From Nocardia xishanensis NBRC 101358 (GTDB lineage Bacteria; Actinomycetota; Actinomycetes; Mycobacteriales; Mycobacteriaceae), in contig NZ_BDCF01000053.1 of NCBI RefSeq assembly GCF_001613365.1, positions 1 to 55,447 on the forward strand: 55,447 nt of DNA, read 5' to 3'. A model generated the notes under the pieces. It was not told the origin of the DNA. It saw only the letters and a list, made by a program, of their open reading frames with translations, and did not search any database. Both the position numbers and the translations under genes were made by a program. Every line of letters starts with the position of its first letter. The stretch's first letter is position 1. Below are positions 43,155 to 50,095 of this stretch, piece after piece.

Positions 43155-44114
43155 TCATGCCACCGCCTCCTGCGCACCGACCAGCAGCCGGAACAGCACC
43201 GCCATGCGCAGGTGCACGCCGTTGGTGACCTGCTGCAGGATCGCGGCCTTCGGCGAGTCCGCGACCGCGGAGGCGATTTCCATACCGCGCAGCATCGGGC
43301 CGGGGTGCATGACCACCGCGTGGTCAGGGAGCAGTGCGAGCCTGCGCTCGGACAGCCCGTAGCGCACCGAGTACTCGCGCGCCGAAGGGAAGAAGCCGCC
43401 GTTCATGCGCTCGGCCTGCACGCGCAGCATGAGCACCGCGTCGGCGCCTGGCAGTTCGGCGTCCAGGTGGTGCGAGATCCGGGCGGGCCATGCTTCGACG
43501 CCGATCGGCAGCAGCGTGCGCGGCGCGACGAGCACAACCTCGGCGCCGAGGGTGTTCAGCAGGAAGACGTTCGAACGCGCGACCCGGCTGTGCAGGATGT
43601 CGCCGACGATCACCACCCGCTTGCCCTCGATGTCGCCGAGGCGCTGGCGCAGTGTCAGCGCGTCGAGCAGCGCCTGGGTCGGATGTTCGTGCATGCCGTC
43701 GCCCGCGTTGACGATCGCGGGACCGGAGGCCCGGCCCTCGGCGCGGGCCCACCCGTCCATCCAGTGCGCGATCTGGTGCGCGGCGCCGGAGGCCGGGTGA
43801 CGCACGATGAGCGCGTCGGCGCCCGCGGCGTGCAGAGTCAGCGCGGTGTCGCGCAGCGATTCGCCCTTCGACACCGAAGAACTGCTCGCGCTGACGTTGA
43901 TCACGTCGGCGCTCATCCACTTCCCGGCGACCTCGAAGGACACCCTGGTGCGGGTGGAGTTCTCGTAGAACACCGTCATGACGGTGCGGCCGCGCAGGGT
44001 CGGCAGCTTGTGTACCTCGCGACCGAGCAGCGCCTGCTCGAAGCGCTCGGCCTCGTCGAGCAGTTCGGTCGCGGCGGCGCGGTCCAGATCGGTCACGCTC
44101 AGCAGATGTCTCAC
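43155..44114 (-). CDS. pyrB: Aspartate carbamoyltransferase catalytic subunit
   Basis: 319 aa. The carbamoyl-phosphate motif FYENSTRTRVSFEVA near residue 55 and the aspartate-binding HPTQALLDALTLRQRLG near 135 are present. It joins carbamoyl phosphate to aspartate. The start is a GTG at 44114, overlapping the pyrR stop (GTGA), with AGGAGG upstream inside pyrR. No pyrI regulatory subunit is present. Confidence 0.97.
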   Translation of the reverse strand: MRHLLSVTDLDRAAATELLDEAERFEQALLGREVHKLPTLRGRTVMTVFYENSTRTRVSFEVAGKWMSADVINVSASSSSVSKGESLRDTALTLHAAGADALIVRHPASGAAHQIAHWMDGWARAEGRASGPAIVNAGDGMHEHPTQALLDALTLRQRLGDIEGKRVVIVGDILHSRVARSNVFLLNTLGAEVVLVAPRTLLPIGVEAWPARISHHLDAELPGADAVLMLRVQAERMNGGFFPSAREYSVRYGLSERRLALLPDHAVVMHPGPMLRGMEIASAVADSPKAAILQQVTNGVHLRMAVLFRLLVGAQEAVA

Positions 44115-44752
44115 GCCTCGGCCTCCTGGTGCAGATAGACCCCGTCGCGGCCGTCGTGTTCGGTGAGCAGCACCGAGATGTCCTCCGCCCTCGAAGTGGG
44201 CACGTTCTTGCCGACGAAGTCGGCGCGGATGGGCAGTTCGCGGTGGCCACGGTCGATGAGCACGGCCAGCTGCACCGATCGCGGGCGGCCGAGATCGCGC
44301 AAACCGTCCAGCGCCGAGCGCACGGTGCGGCCGGAGAACAGCACGTCGTCGACGAGCACCACGAGCGCGTCCTCGATGCCGCCGTCGGGCACCGACGTCC
44401 GCTCCAGCGGGCGGTGCGGGCGACTGCGCAGATCGTCGCGGTAGAGGGTGATGTCGAGCGAGCCGAGAGCCGGGCGGACGCCGGAGAATTCCTCGATCTT
44501 GTCGGTCAGCCGGGCGGCCAGGGTGGTGCCGCGAGTCGGGATACCGATCAGCACCACACGCGGCGAACCGGCCTCGTCGGAGTCCAGCGCGGTCTTCTCG
44601 ATGATCTGGTGCGCGATACGCGCGATGGTCCGGCCGACGTCGGAAGCCGACAACAGCTCCCGCCCCGTCGCCACCCATTCGGGTGTGTGCCGCTGAGATT
44701 GCGTCGTCTCGGCAGCGCCGGACTTGGCGGCCCGATCTCCGGGCACGGCCAT
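44111..44752 (-). CDS. pyrR: PyrR: RNA-binding attenuator/uracil phosphoribosyltransferase homolog
   Basis: 213 aa, with an N-terminal extension of about 28 residues before the PyrR core (ELLSASDVGRTIARIAHQII). The PRPP-binding motif VVLVDDVLFSGRTVRSALDG lies near residue 135. PyrR binds UMP and an RNA hairpin in pyr transcripts; in mycobacteria it acts by blocking translation. AAGGAGG lies 6 bases before the ATG, and a matching PyrR-binding hairpin overlaps that region. It is the first gene of the pyr operon. Confidence 0.96.
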   Translation of the reverse strand: MAVPGDRAAKSGAAETTQSQRHTPEWVATGRELLSASDVGRTIARIAHQIIEKTALDSDEAGSPRVVLIGIPTRGTTLAARLTDKIEEFSGVRPALGSLDITLYRDDLRSRPHRPLERTSVPDGGIEDALVVLVDDVLFSGRTVRSALDGLRDLGRPRSVQLAVLIDRGHRELPIRADFVGKNVPTSRAEDISVLLTEHDGRDGVYLHQEAEA

Positions 44753-44766
44753 GCCGACCTCCTTCC

Positions 44767-44782
44767 CCGCCTCACCGGACGG
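44767..44782 (-). promoter_or_regulatory. PyrR-binding RNA hairpin next to the pyrR ribosome binding site
   Basis: On the minus strand CCGTC-CGGTGA-GGCGG forms a 5-bp stem (one U-G) with a hexaloop. The TCCGGTGAGG core fits the PyrR-binding consensus UCCNGNGAGG, with the CNGNGA loop. It lies 15 bases before the ATG, 2-3 bases from the AAGGAGG sequence, so bound PyrR would block ribosome entry. This agrees with translational control rather than transcription attenuation. Confidence 0.75.
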
Positions 44783-45027
44783 TCCGTTAAAGGATGTCTT
44801 TACGGCTAGCAGCGTAACAGCGCCTCCGACCCCGCTTTCACCAGACATATCGGCCTGTGAGCTGCCCCACGAACCAGCTGTGAGCGGCGCCACGCGTCCT
44901 GCGTTGTGACGAGACGTCACTTCTGTCCGGTCGGCGGCTCGGGCCAGCACTGGGCGGCCGACTCGTGCGCGACATCCTCGGCCGCACGCATGTGCACATA
45001 TGTTCGAATGGGGGTATGGTCGGGCGG

Positions 45028-45654
45028 GTGACCGCATGGCTGCAGGGCTCACTGTTCGACGGGTTCGGGGATATGCGACTCGGCTCGCTCGAGGGCACGC
45101 AGCGCACGTCGCTGTCCGACGGCGCGTGGGTGGACGTGCGACCCGGATGGCTCACCGGAGCCGACGCACTGTTCGACCGGTTGGCGCGCGAGGTCCCGTG
45201 GCAGGCCGAGCGCAGGCCGATGTACGACCGCGTGGTCGACGTCCCGAGGCTGCTGCATTTCTACGACGAACAGGCGGAGCTGCCGGATCCGATCCTGGCC
45301 GAGGCGCGCGACGCGCTGAGCCGCTACTACGCTGCCGAGCTCGGCGAACCGTTCCGCACCGCGGGCCTGTGCTATTACCGCGACGGGCGCGACAGCGTGG
45401 CCTGGCACGGCGACACCTTCGGACGCGGAGGGACGCACGACACCATGGTCGCGATTTTGTCCCTCGGCGCACCGCGCGCCCTGCTGCTGCGGCCGCGCCG
45501 GGGCGGCGCGAGCATCCGCTACCAGGTGGGCCACGGTGACCTGCTTGTGATGGGCGGATCCTGTCAGCGGACGTGGGAGCACGCGGTACCGAAGACGCGC
45601 AAGCCGGTCGGCCCTCGGATCAGCGTCCAGTTCCGCCCCCGCAACGTGCGCTGA
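45028..45654 (+). CDS. AlkB-type 2-oxoglutarate/Fe(II) dioxygenase
   Basis: 208 aa. The iron site is seen as H-x-D in VAWHGDTFGRGG near residue 130 and His in RTWEHAVPKT near 185; the 2-oxoglutarate Arg is in PRISVQFRPRN near the end. These enzymes repair alkylated DNA bases. The GTG at 45028 is favoured: a TATGGT -10-like box lies 7 bases upstream, giving a leaderless mRNA; an ATG at 45016 is the alternative. It is divergent from pyrR, with no shared function. Confidence 0.87.
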   Translation: MTAWLQGSLFDGFGDMRLGSLEGTQRTSLSDGAWVDVRPGWLTGADALFDRLAREVPWQAERRPMYDRVVDVPRLLHFYDEQAELPDPILAEARDALSRYYAAELGEPFRTAGLCYYRDGRDSVAWHGDTFGRGGTHDTMVAILSLGAPRALLLRPRRGGASIRYQVGHGDLLVMGGSCQRTWEHAVPKTRKPVGPRISVQFRPRNVR

Positions 45655-45820
45655 GCCGAGCCCGGACCGCACGACGTCGCGTTCGATTTCGAAAGCGATT
45701 GGCGGCGAAGATCATTCGCCGTTCGATGAACGATTCACGCGCGGGAATCACTCCGGTCCATCAGATGAACAAGTGGCCCAGGGCACTGCGCGCGGCCGAT
45801 CGGACCGATAGATTGGCGGT

Positions 45821-46534
45821 ATGAGCAATCCTGGGGCGGGAGTCTTGGCCGTGATGCCGCTGCACACGATCAGCGAGGTCTATGGCGAAGCGGGACTGCG
45901 CGATCGGCTACTGCTCGAGATCGCGGAACTGCCGGACTGCGATCGCCTGACCGAGGCGCTGGATCTGGCCTCCGAATTGCACCGCGACGACCGCTACGGA
46001 CGCGAGCCGTATCTGAATCATCTTCTGCGCGTGGCTATCCGGATCGTCAGCCACTACGAAGTGCGCGACGCCGACGTGGTGGCGGCCGGCTTGCTACACG
46101 ATTCCGTGGAAGACCACCCGGCCGAGTTGGCGGGCACCCGCGGCGGCTCCCCCACCGACGCCGCGCTCACCGAACTGTCCGAACGCTTCGGCGGCCGGGT
46201 CGCCGAGCTCGTCGCCGCCGTCACCGTTCCCGAGCCCGACCCCGCGCGCGACAGCCACGAGCAGTACCGCGATCACGTCGCGTCGAACCTGGATCGCGCG
46301 CCGTGGGCCCGGGTCGTCAAACTCTCCGATTTCACCGACAACGGCGTTGGCATCCTCTACGCCGACGGGCCGATCATGCGCAAGCTCGCCGTGAAGTACA
46401 GCCCGCTCACCGACGTCTACCGAGACCTGGTGAGCAGGCCGGACACCCCTTTGGCCGATCACGTGAAGCAGCACATCCTAGGCCAGCTCGATCGCGCCGA
46501 CGAACGCTTCGAAGCCATCCTCGCGCGCGACTGA
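45821..46534 (+). CDS. HD-domain hydrolase (SpoT/MESH1-like)
   Basis: 237 aa. The HD signature is complete: LNHLLRVAIRIV near residue 70, AAGLLHDSVEDHP near 92 and VVKLSDFTDN near 168. This pattern is that of the (p)ppGpp hydrolase half of RelA/SpoT and of small MESH1-like hydrolases, but no synthetase domain is present. A TAGATT -10 box sits exactly 6 bases before the ATG with no ribosome binding site, so the transcript is probably leaderless. The substrate may be a nucleotide; ppGpp is only a possibility. Confidence 0.82.
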   Translation: MSNPGAGVLAVMPLHTISEVYGEAGLRDRLLLEIAELPDCDRLTEALDLASELHRDDRYGREPYLNHLLRVAIRIVSHYEVRDADVVAAGLLHDSVEDHPAELAGTRGGSPTDAALTELSERFGGRVAELVAAVTVPEPDPARDSHEQYRDHVASNLDRAPWARVVKLSDFTDNGVGILYADGPIMRKLAVKYSPLTDVYRDLVSRPDTPLADHVKQHILGQLDRADERFEAILARD

Positions 46535-46543
46535 ACCGCCGCC

Positions 46544-47128
46544 TTACGCGGGTCCCCCTGCTCGCAGCACCGACGCCACGAGATCGCGCATCGCGGCGCG
46601 CAAGCGATCCGCCTCCCCCGCGCGCACCATCCTGGACGCGAGCTCACCGCCCAACGACGCGAGCAGCAGCGCGCCGACCGCTTCGGCGTCCAGGTCGGGA
46701 CGCGCCTCAGCGAGCATCGCGGTGATGTGCGCGGCCCAGAACGCGTGGAATTCTTCGCGTCTCGGGTGCGGCGGCACCGCGTTGTAGGCCACGACCAGTT
46801 CGACATTGTCGATCACGAGATCCGTCATCGCCGCGAAGTAGGCCGACAGGCGTTCGGCGGCGGGCGCCCCTGGCCCCAGCGGCGGCGGGCCGCTGGAGAC
46901 GGCCTCCATCAGCGCGACCGCGGGTTCGGCGACCAACTCGTGCAGCAGCCCGGCCCGGCTGCCGAAGCGATGGAAGATGGTCCCCTTGCCCACCCCCGCC
47001 ACTGCCGCGACCCGGTCCATGGTGACGCCCTCGGCACCGTGCTCGGCCAGCAGCTTCCTGGTCGCGTCCAGGATCGCGCGCCGGTTGCGAGCGGCGTCGG
47101 CCCGTTCTCGCGTGCGCCCCTCGGACAT
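46544..47128 (-). CDS. TetR-family repressor
   Basis: 194 aa. RNRRAILDATRKLLAEHGAE followed by GVTMDRVAAVAGVGKGTIFHRFGSRAGLL is a typical TetR DNA-binding domain; the C-terminal domain ends near LASVLRAGGPA. The ATG has GAAGG 9 bases upstream. It is divergent from the quinone oxidoreductase gene, with a paired operator between, so it represses itself and that gene. Confidence 0.9.
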   Translation of the reverse strand: MSEGRTRERADAARNRRAILDATRKLLAEHGAEGVTMDRVAAVAGVGKGTIFHRFGSRAGLLHELVAEPAVALMEAVSSGPPPLGPGAPAAERLSAYFAAMTDLVIDNVELVVAYNAVPPHPRREEFHAFWAAHITAMLAEARPDLDAEAVGALLLASLGGELASRMVRAGEADRLRAAMRDLVASVLRAGGPA

Positions 47129-47152
47129 GTCACCCGCCTTCGATCATTGACA

Positions 47153-47208
47153 AAGTTGACCGACGGTCCATATCGTCTAGGCGACATATCTGGACCATCA
47201 GTCAACTT
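47153..47208. promoter_or_regulatory. Paired TetR operators
   Basis: TTGACCGACGGTCCA (47156-47170) and TGGACCATCAGTCAA (47191-47205) are two near-palindromic sites facing each other. Seen as one element, 17-bp arms (47153-47169, 47192-47208) match at 15 of 17 positions around a 22-base spacer. They cover the region between the divergent TetR and oxidoreductase genes. Confidence 0.72.
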
Positions 47209-47220
47209 AGGAGTTCTCCA

Positions 47221-48195
47221 ATGCGAGCAATCGTAATGACAGGTGTGGGCGGACCGGAGGTGCTGGTCGCGCGGGAGGTGGCACAGCCGCGCGCGGGAGC
47301 GGGCGAACTGGTCGTCCGAGCGGAGGCGATCCCGGTGCTCTACCCGGAAGTCGCGATTCGCGCGGGCAGTTTCCCGACCCCCGCCGAGCCGCCGCTGGTG
47401 TTCGGTTTTCAGGCCGCAGGCGTCGTCGCCGAGACCGGGGCAGGCGTCGATCCCGGCTTGGTCGGACGTCGAGTCGTGGCGGCCACCAACGGTTTGGGCG
47501 CCTACGCCGACTTCGTCGTCGCGGATGTCGCGCAGGCGACGCCTATTCCGGACGGTGTCGACACCGCCGTCGCCGCCGCGGTCCTGATGGGCGGTTCGGT
47601 CGCGGCCGCCCTGATCGACACTGCCGCGCCCGCCTCGGACGAGACAGTGCTGATCGAAGCGGCGGCGACGGGCGTCGGCGCTTACCTCACCCAGTACGCG
47701 ACGCGACGCGGTGCGCGCGTCATCGCGACGGCGGGCGGTCCCGCCAAGGCCGCGCGAGCTCGCGAGCTCGGGGCCACCGAGGTTATCGACCACAACGATC
47801 CCGAGTGGACCGACCGCCTCCGCACCGTGCTCGACGGCGCCACGCTGGACGTCGTGTTCGACTCGATCGGCGGGCCCGCGACACCGGAACTGCTCGACCT
47901 CATGACCCCGCTGCGCGGGCGCATGCTCGGTTACGGCTTCCTCTCCGGCGCGCCCGCGCCGATCACCGCGATCGACCTCATCACCCGCGGACTCACCTTG
48001 ATCGGCTGCGCGGGCCCCGTGTGGCTCGGCAAGGTGGCGGGTTATCGCGCGACAGTCCTCGCCGAAGTCGCAGCCGGAACGCTCGAGCCTCTCCTCGACG
48101 CGACATTGCCCCTCGACCAGGCGGCGCGCGCCCACGAATTGCTCGAGCAGCGCGCCGCGTTCGGCACGATCATCCTGCGCCCGGACCTCGCCTGA
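47221..48195 (+). CDS. Quinone-oxidoreductase-type MDR reductase
   Basis: 324 aa, medium-chain dehydrogenase fold without structural zinc Cys. It has MRAIVMTGVGGPEVLVAREV, GFQAAGVVAETGAGVD near residue 62, VLIEAAATGVGAYLTQYA near 143 (the NADPH loop, here AAATGVG) and VVFDSIGG near 215. Members reduce quinones or enones and often serve in detoxification. TAGGAG lies 7 bases before the ATG. It is controlled by the divergent TetR. Confidence 0.9.
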   Translation: MRAIVMTGVGGPEVLVAREVAQPRAGAGELVVRAEAIPVLYPEVAIRAGSFPTPAEPPLVFGFQAAGVVAETGAGVDPGLVGRRVVAATNGLGAYADFVVADVAQATPIPDGVDTAVAAAVLMGGSVAAALIDTAAPASDETVLIEAAATGVGAYLTQYATRRGARVIATAGGPAKAARARELGATEVIDHNDPEWTDRLRTVLDGATLDVVFDSIGGPATPELLDLMTPLRGRMLGYGFLSGAPAPITAIDLITRGLTLIGCAGPVWLGKVAGYRATVLAEVAAGTLEPLLDATLPLDQAARAHELLEQRAAFGTIILRPDLA

Positions 48196-48360
48196 ATCGG
48201 CCGCATCTCGACCGACCGTGCCCAGCGCCGAGCTCGCGTGGGCACTGGCCGGAATCGCTTCTGCCCGTGGTCCGTTCGACGCGGATCCTGCGGCTCATCG
48301 GGCTAGAGGTGGCCGATCCCGAGGTCTCAGCGGCGCTACCGCGCTTCTCGAGCCGGAGCC

Positions 48361-49110
48361 TCAGCTGTCGGCCAGGGCGCGGTCGAGGAGAGGCAACAGG
48401 TCGTCCCAATGACGCCGGAGTCCGGAGGGGTCGAAGGCGTCGGTGTCGGACATGGTGAAGCCGTGGACGGTGCCGGGGTAGACCTCGCAGGTGTGGCCGG
48501 CGTCTGCGGCGTCCAGGGTCCGGAGGAGCTCGCCGACGGCCTCGGACGGCATGTCGTCTTCGGCGAGCCCGAGATGGATTCGGGCGGTGAGCTCGGTGAT
48601 GAGACGGTGCGGGCTGTCGGGTGCGTCGCTGACCAAGTGGCCGGGGTGGAAACCGGCGACGGCGGCTACCCGGTCGGGGTGCGCCGCCGCGGTGCGCATA
48701 GCGAGGACCGCGCCCATGCAGTAGCCGATCGCGGCGACCGGTCCGCCGCCGACCTCGGGCTGGGCGGTCAGGAACTCGAGGTAGGCGTCGGCGTCCCGCA
48801 GTGCGCGTTCGGTGGTGTGCGCCTGGACCAATGGCCTCAGCTGGGCGGCGATCGCGGGCCGGATCTCGTGCCCGATGCGCTCGGGAAGTTCGACCACCGG
48901 CGCGGGTCCGTGCCGATAGAAGATGTTGGGAACGAGCACGTAATAGCCGTGCTCGGCCAGTTCGCAGGCCATCCGCTCCAGCACGGGCCGCACGCCGAAG
49001 ACGTCCATGTACATCAGCACTCCCGGCCGCGGCTCGCCGTCGTCGGGGAAAGCGGCGAATGCGTCGGCCTTGCCGTCGGCGGTGGGAATCCACAGGGTCT
49101 TGGTGGGCAC
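48361..49110 (-). CDS. Dienelactone hydrolase-family protein
   Basis: 249 aa. The nucleophile is Cys in VAAIGYCMGAVLAMR near residue 125, the DLH hallmark; His lies in YPGTVHGFTMSD near 212 and an acidic residue in LAEDDMP. The N-terminus PGVLMYMDVFGVRPVLERMA is typical. The GTG at 49110 has CAGGAGG 4 bases upstream. DLH proteins open lactones in aromatic degradation; many family members have other substrates. It has no aromatic-pathway neighbours. A possible leader ORF and hairpin lie upstream. Confidence 0.88.
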   Translation of the reverse strand: MPTKTLWIPTADGKADAFAAFPDDGEPRPGVLMYMDVFGVRPVLERMACELAEHGYYVLVPNIFYRHGPAPVVELPERIGHEIRPAIAAQLRPLVQAHTTERALRDADAYLEFLTAQPEVGGGPVAAIGYCMGAVLAMRTAAAHPDRVAAVAGFHPGHLVSDAPDSPHRLITELTARIHLGLAEDDMPSEAVGELLRTLDAADAGHTCEVYPGTVHGFTMSDTDAFDPSGLRRHWDDLLPLLDRALADS

Positions 49111-49199
49111 GATTCCTCCTGTAGTGGTCGATGTTCGAGCCTCTGATCGACACGACAGCGGCGGAGCCCGCGCGGCGGCACCAGATCCGCGATCGAATA

Positions 49200-49219
49200 G
49201 CGGGCCGCCACCGGCCCGC
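49200..49219 (-). terminator. Hairpin upstream of the dienelactone hydrolase gene
   Basis: GCGGGCC and GGCCCGC form a perfect 7-bp stem with a 6-base loop, about 90 bases before the hydrolase GTG and 7 bases after the possible leader peptide's stop. It could be an attenuator. Confidence 0.45.
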
Positions 49220-49226
49220 ACGGTGC

Positions 49227-49283
49227 TCAGAAGTGCACCGGGTCACCAATCCGCATGTGGCGCAAGGCCGTTTCGGTAATCAT
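49227..49283 (-). CDS. Possible leaderless leader peptide (18 aa)
   Basis: The frame encodes MITETALRHMRIGDPVHF. A TATGCT -10-like box lies about 8 bases before the ATG with no ribosome binding site, the pattern of leaderless starts seen elsewhere in this window. A hairpin follows the stop, then the hydrolase gene. It could be a regulatory leader peptide; it could equally be chance. Confidence 0.3.
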   Translation of the reverse strand: MITETALRHMRIGDPVHF

Positions 49284-49433
49284 CGGCGTCGAGCATAGCC
49301 AGACGACGACAACCGATCCCAAGGGTGGGCCGCTTTCGGTACCGGGATACTGCCGACAGGCTCGCCGCCGAGTGCTCGGCGCATCGGCTCGGCCTGTCGT
49401 CGAACAGCCGGGGCCTGGCAGCCGGGGCTGACG

Positions 49434-49455
49434 GGGTACCACGCGGGTGGTACCC
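49434..49455. promoter_or_regulatory. Operator of the toxin-antitoxin pair
   Basis: GGGTACCAC-GCGG-GTGGTACCC is a perfect 9-bp inverted repeat ending 6 bases before the TAGGAT -10 box. Ribbon-helix-helix antitoxins usually bind such sites to repress their own operon. Confidence 0.68.
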
Positions 49456-49474
49456 GGCGCGTAGGATCGGGGTG

Positions 49475-49759
49475 GTGGCCTACGAATGGTGGTACGGCAT
49501 CTCGACGGTCCTCGCCTTGGCCGGGATCGAGCGTCACGAAGTGATCGAGGTGCTCTACGCCGACCGTCGCTGGCCGCGCCGTGGCGTCGATCCGGTCACC
49601 GGGGTATCGGCGCTGACGATCTGGAGCCGCACCGATGACGGGCGACCGCTGATCGTCACCCTGCGAGCGCTGGACGGCTCCGATCATCAGATCGTCGCGG
49701 CCCAGCCGATGACACCGGATCAACTCCAGGAATTCCGCAAGTGGGAGATGACGCGATGA
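49475..49759 (+). CDS. Candidate BrnT-like toxin
   Basis: 94 aa. It starts VAYEWWYGISTVLALAGIER and ends with a beta-rich part, ALTIWSRTDDGRPLIVTLRA followed by QIVAAQPMTPDQLQEFRKWE. A short all-in-one domain, an internal Arg-rich strand (RRWPRR) and a downstream RHH gene resemble BrnT ribonuclease toxins, where the toxin gene also comes first. Sequence likeness to BrnT is limited, so the family is tentative. The GTG at 49475 (or 49472) lies 7 (or 4) bases after TAGGAT, suggesting a leaderless start. Its stop overlaps the antitoxin ATG (ATGA). Confidence 0.6.
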   Translation: MAYEWWYGISTVLALAGIERHEVIEVLYADRRWPRRGVDPVTGVSALTIWSRTDDGRPLIVTLRALDGSDHQIVAAQPMTPDQLQEFRKWEMTR

Positions 49760-50064
49760 GCAGCACCGAATGGCCCGAGACCCCCGAAGAAATGGCCGCT
49801 CTCGCCGCGCGTATGGAATACAGCGACGCGGCGGTCGAGCTGCCGCCGACCCCGGGCCCCGAGGGCATCATGGTCTCGCGGTCGCTGAAGATGCCGACCG
49901 AACTGGACGCGCGGATCAAGGCCGCGGCCACCGATCGCGGCATCACCCAGTCCATGTTGATGCGCCAGTTGCTCGAGACGGGGCTCGCCGCGATCGAACA
50001 CGATCACCCGATCTCGCTGACCGACGCCATCCGCGCTCTGTCCGGTCTGGCCAAGCCTGCCTGA
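49756..50064 (+). CDS. Ribbon-helix-helix (CopG/BrnA-like) antitoxin
   Basis: 102 aa. The first half is acidic and probably flexible (TPEEMAALAARMEYSDAAVE), suited to wrap the toxin. The second half reads MVSRSLKMPTELDARIKAAATDRGITQSMLMRQLLETGLA, a clear RHH: a beta strand (SRSLKMP) and two helices. It overlaps the toxin stop, so the two are coupled. It probably binds the 49434-49455 palindrome with the toxin. Confidence 0.75.
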   Translation: MSSTEWPETPEEMAALAARMEYSDAAVELPPTPGPEGIMVSRSLKMPTELDARIKAAATDRGITQSMLMRQLLETGLAAIEHDHPISLTDAIRALSGLAKPA

Positions 50065-50095
50065 CCGCTTGTCGTTCACGAACTATCGTGGCGGC

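Larger units (their letters stand above)
49111..49471. other. Intergenic region with possible leader ORF, hairpin and TA operator
   Basis: This 360-base stretch between divergent genes contains, on the minus strand, a possible leaderless peptide gene (49227-49283) and a hairpin (49200-49219) ahead of the hydrolase. Around 49350-49410 CGACAGG/CCTGTCG and CCGAG/CTCGG repeats predict a structured transcript. The plus-strand end carries the toxin-antitoxin operator. No larger gene is convincing. Confidence 0.5.
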
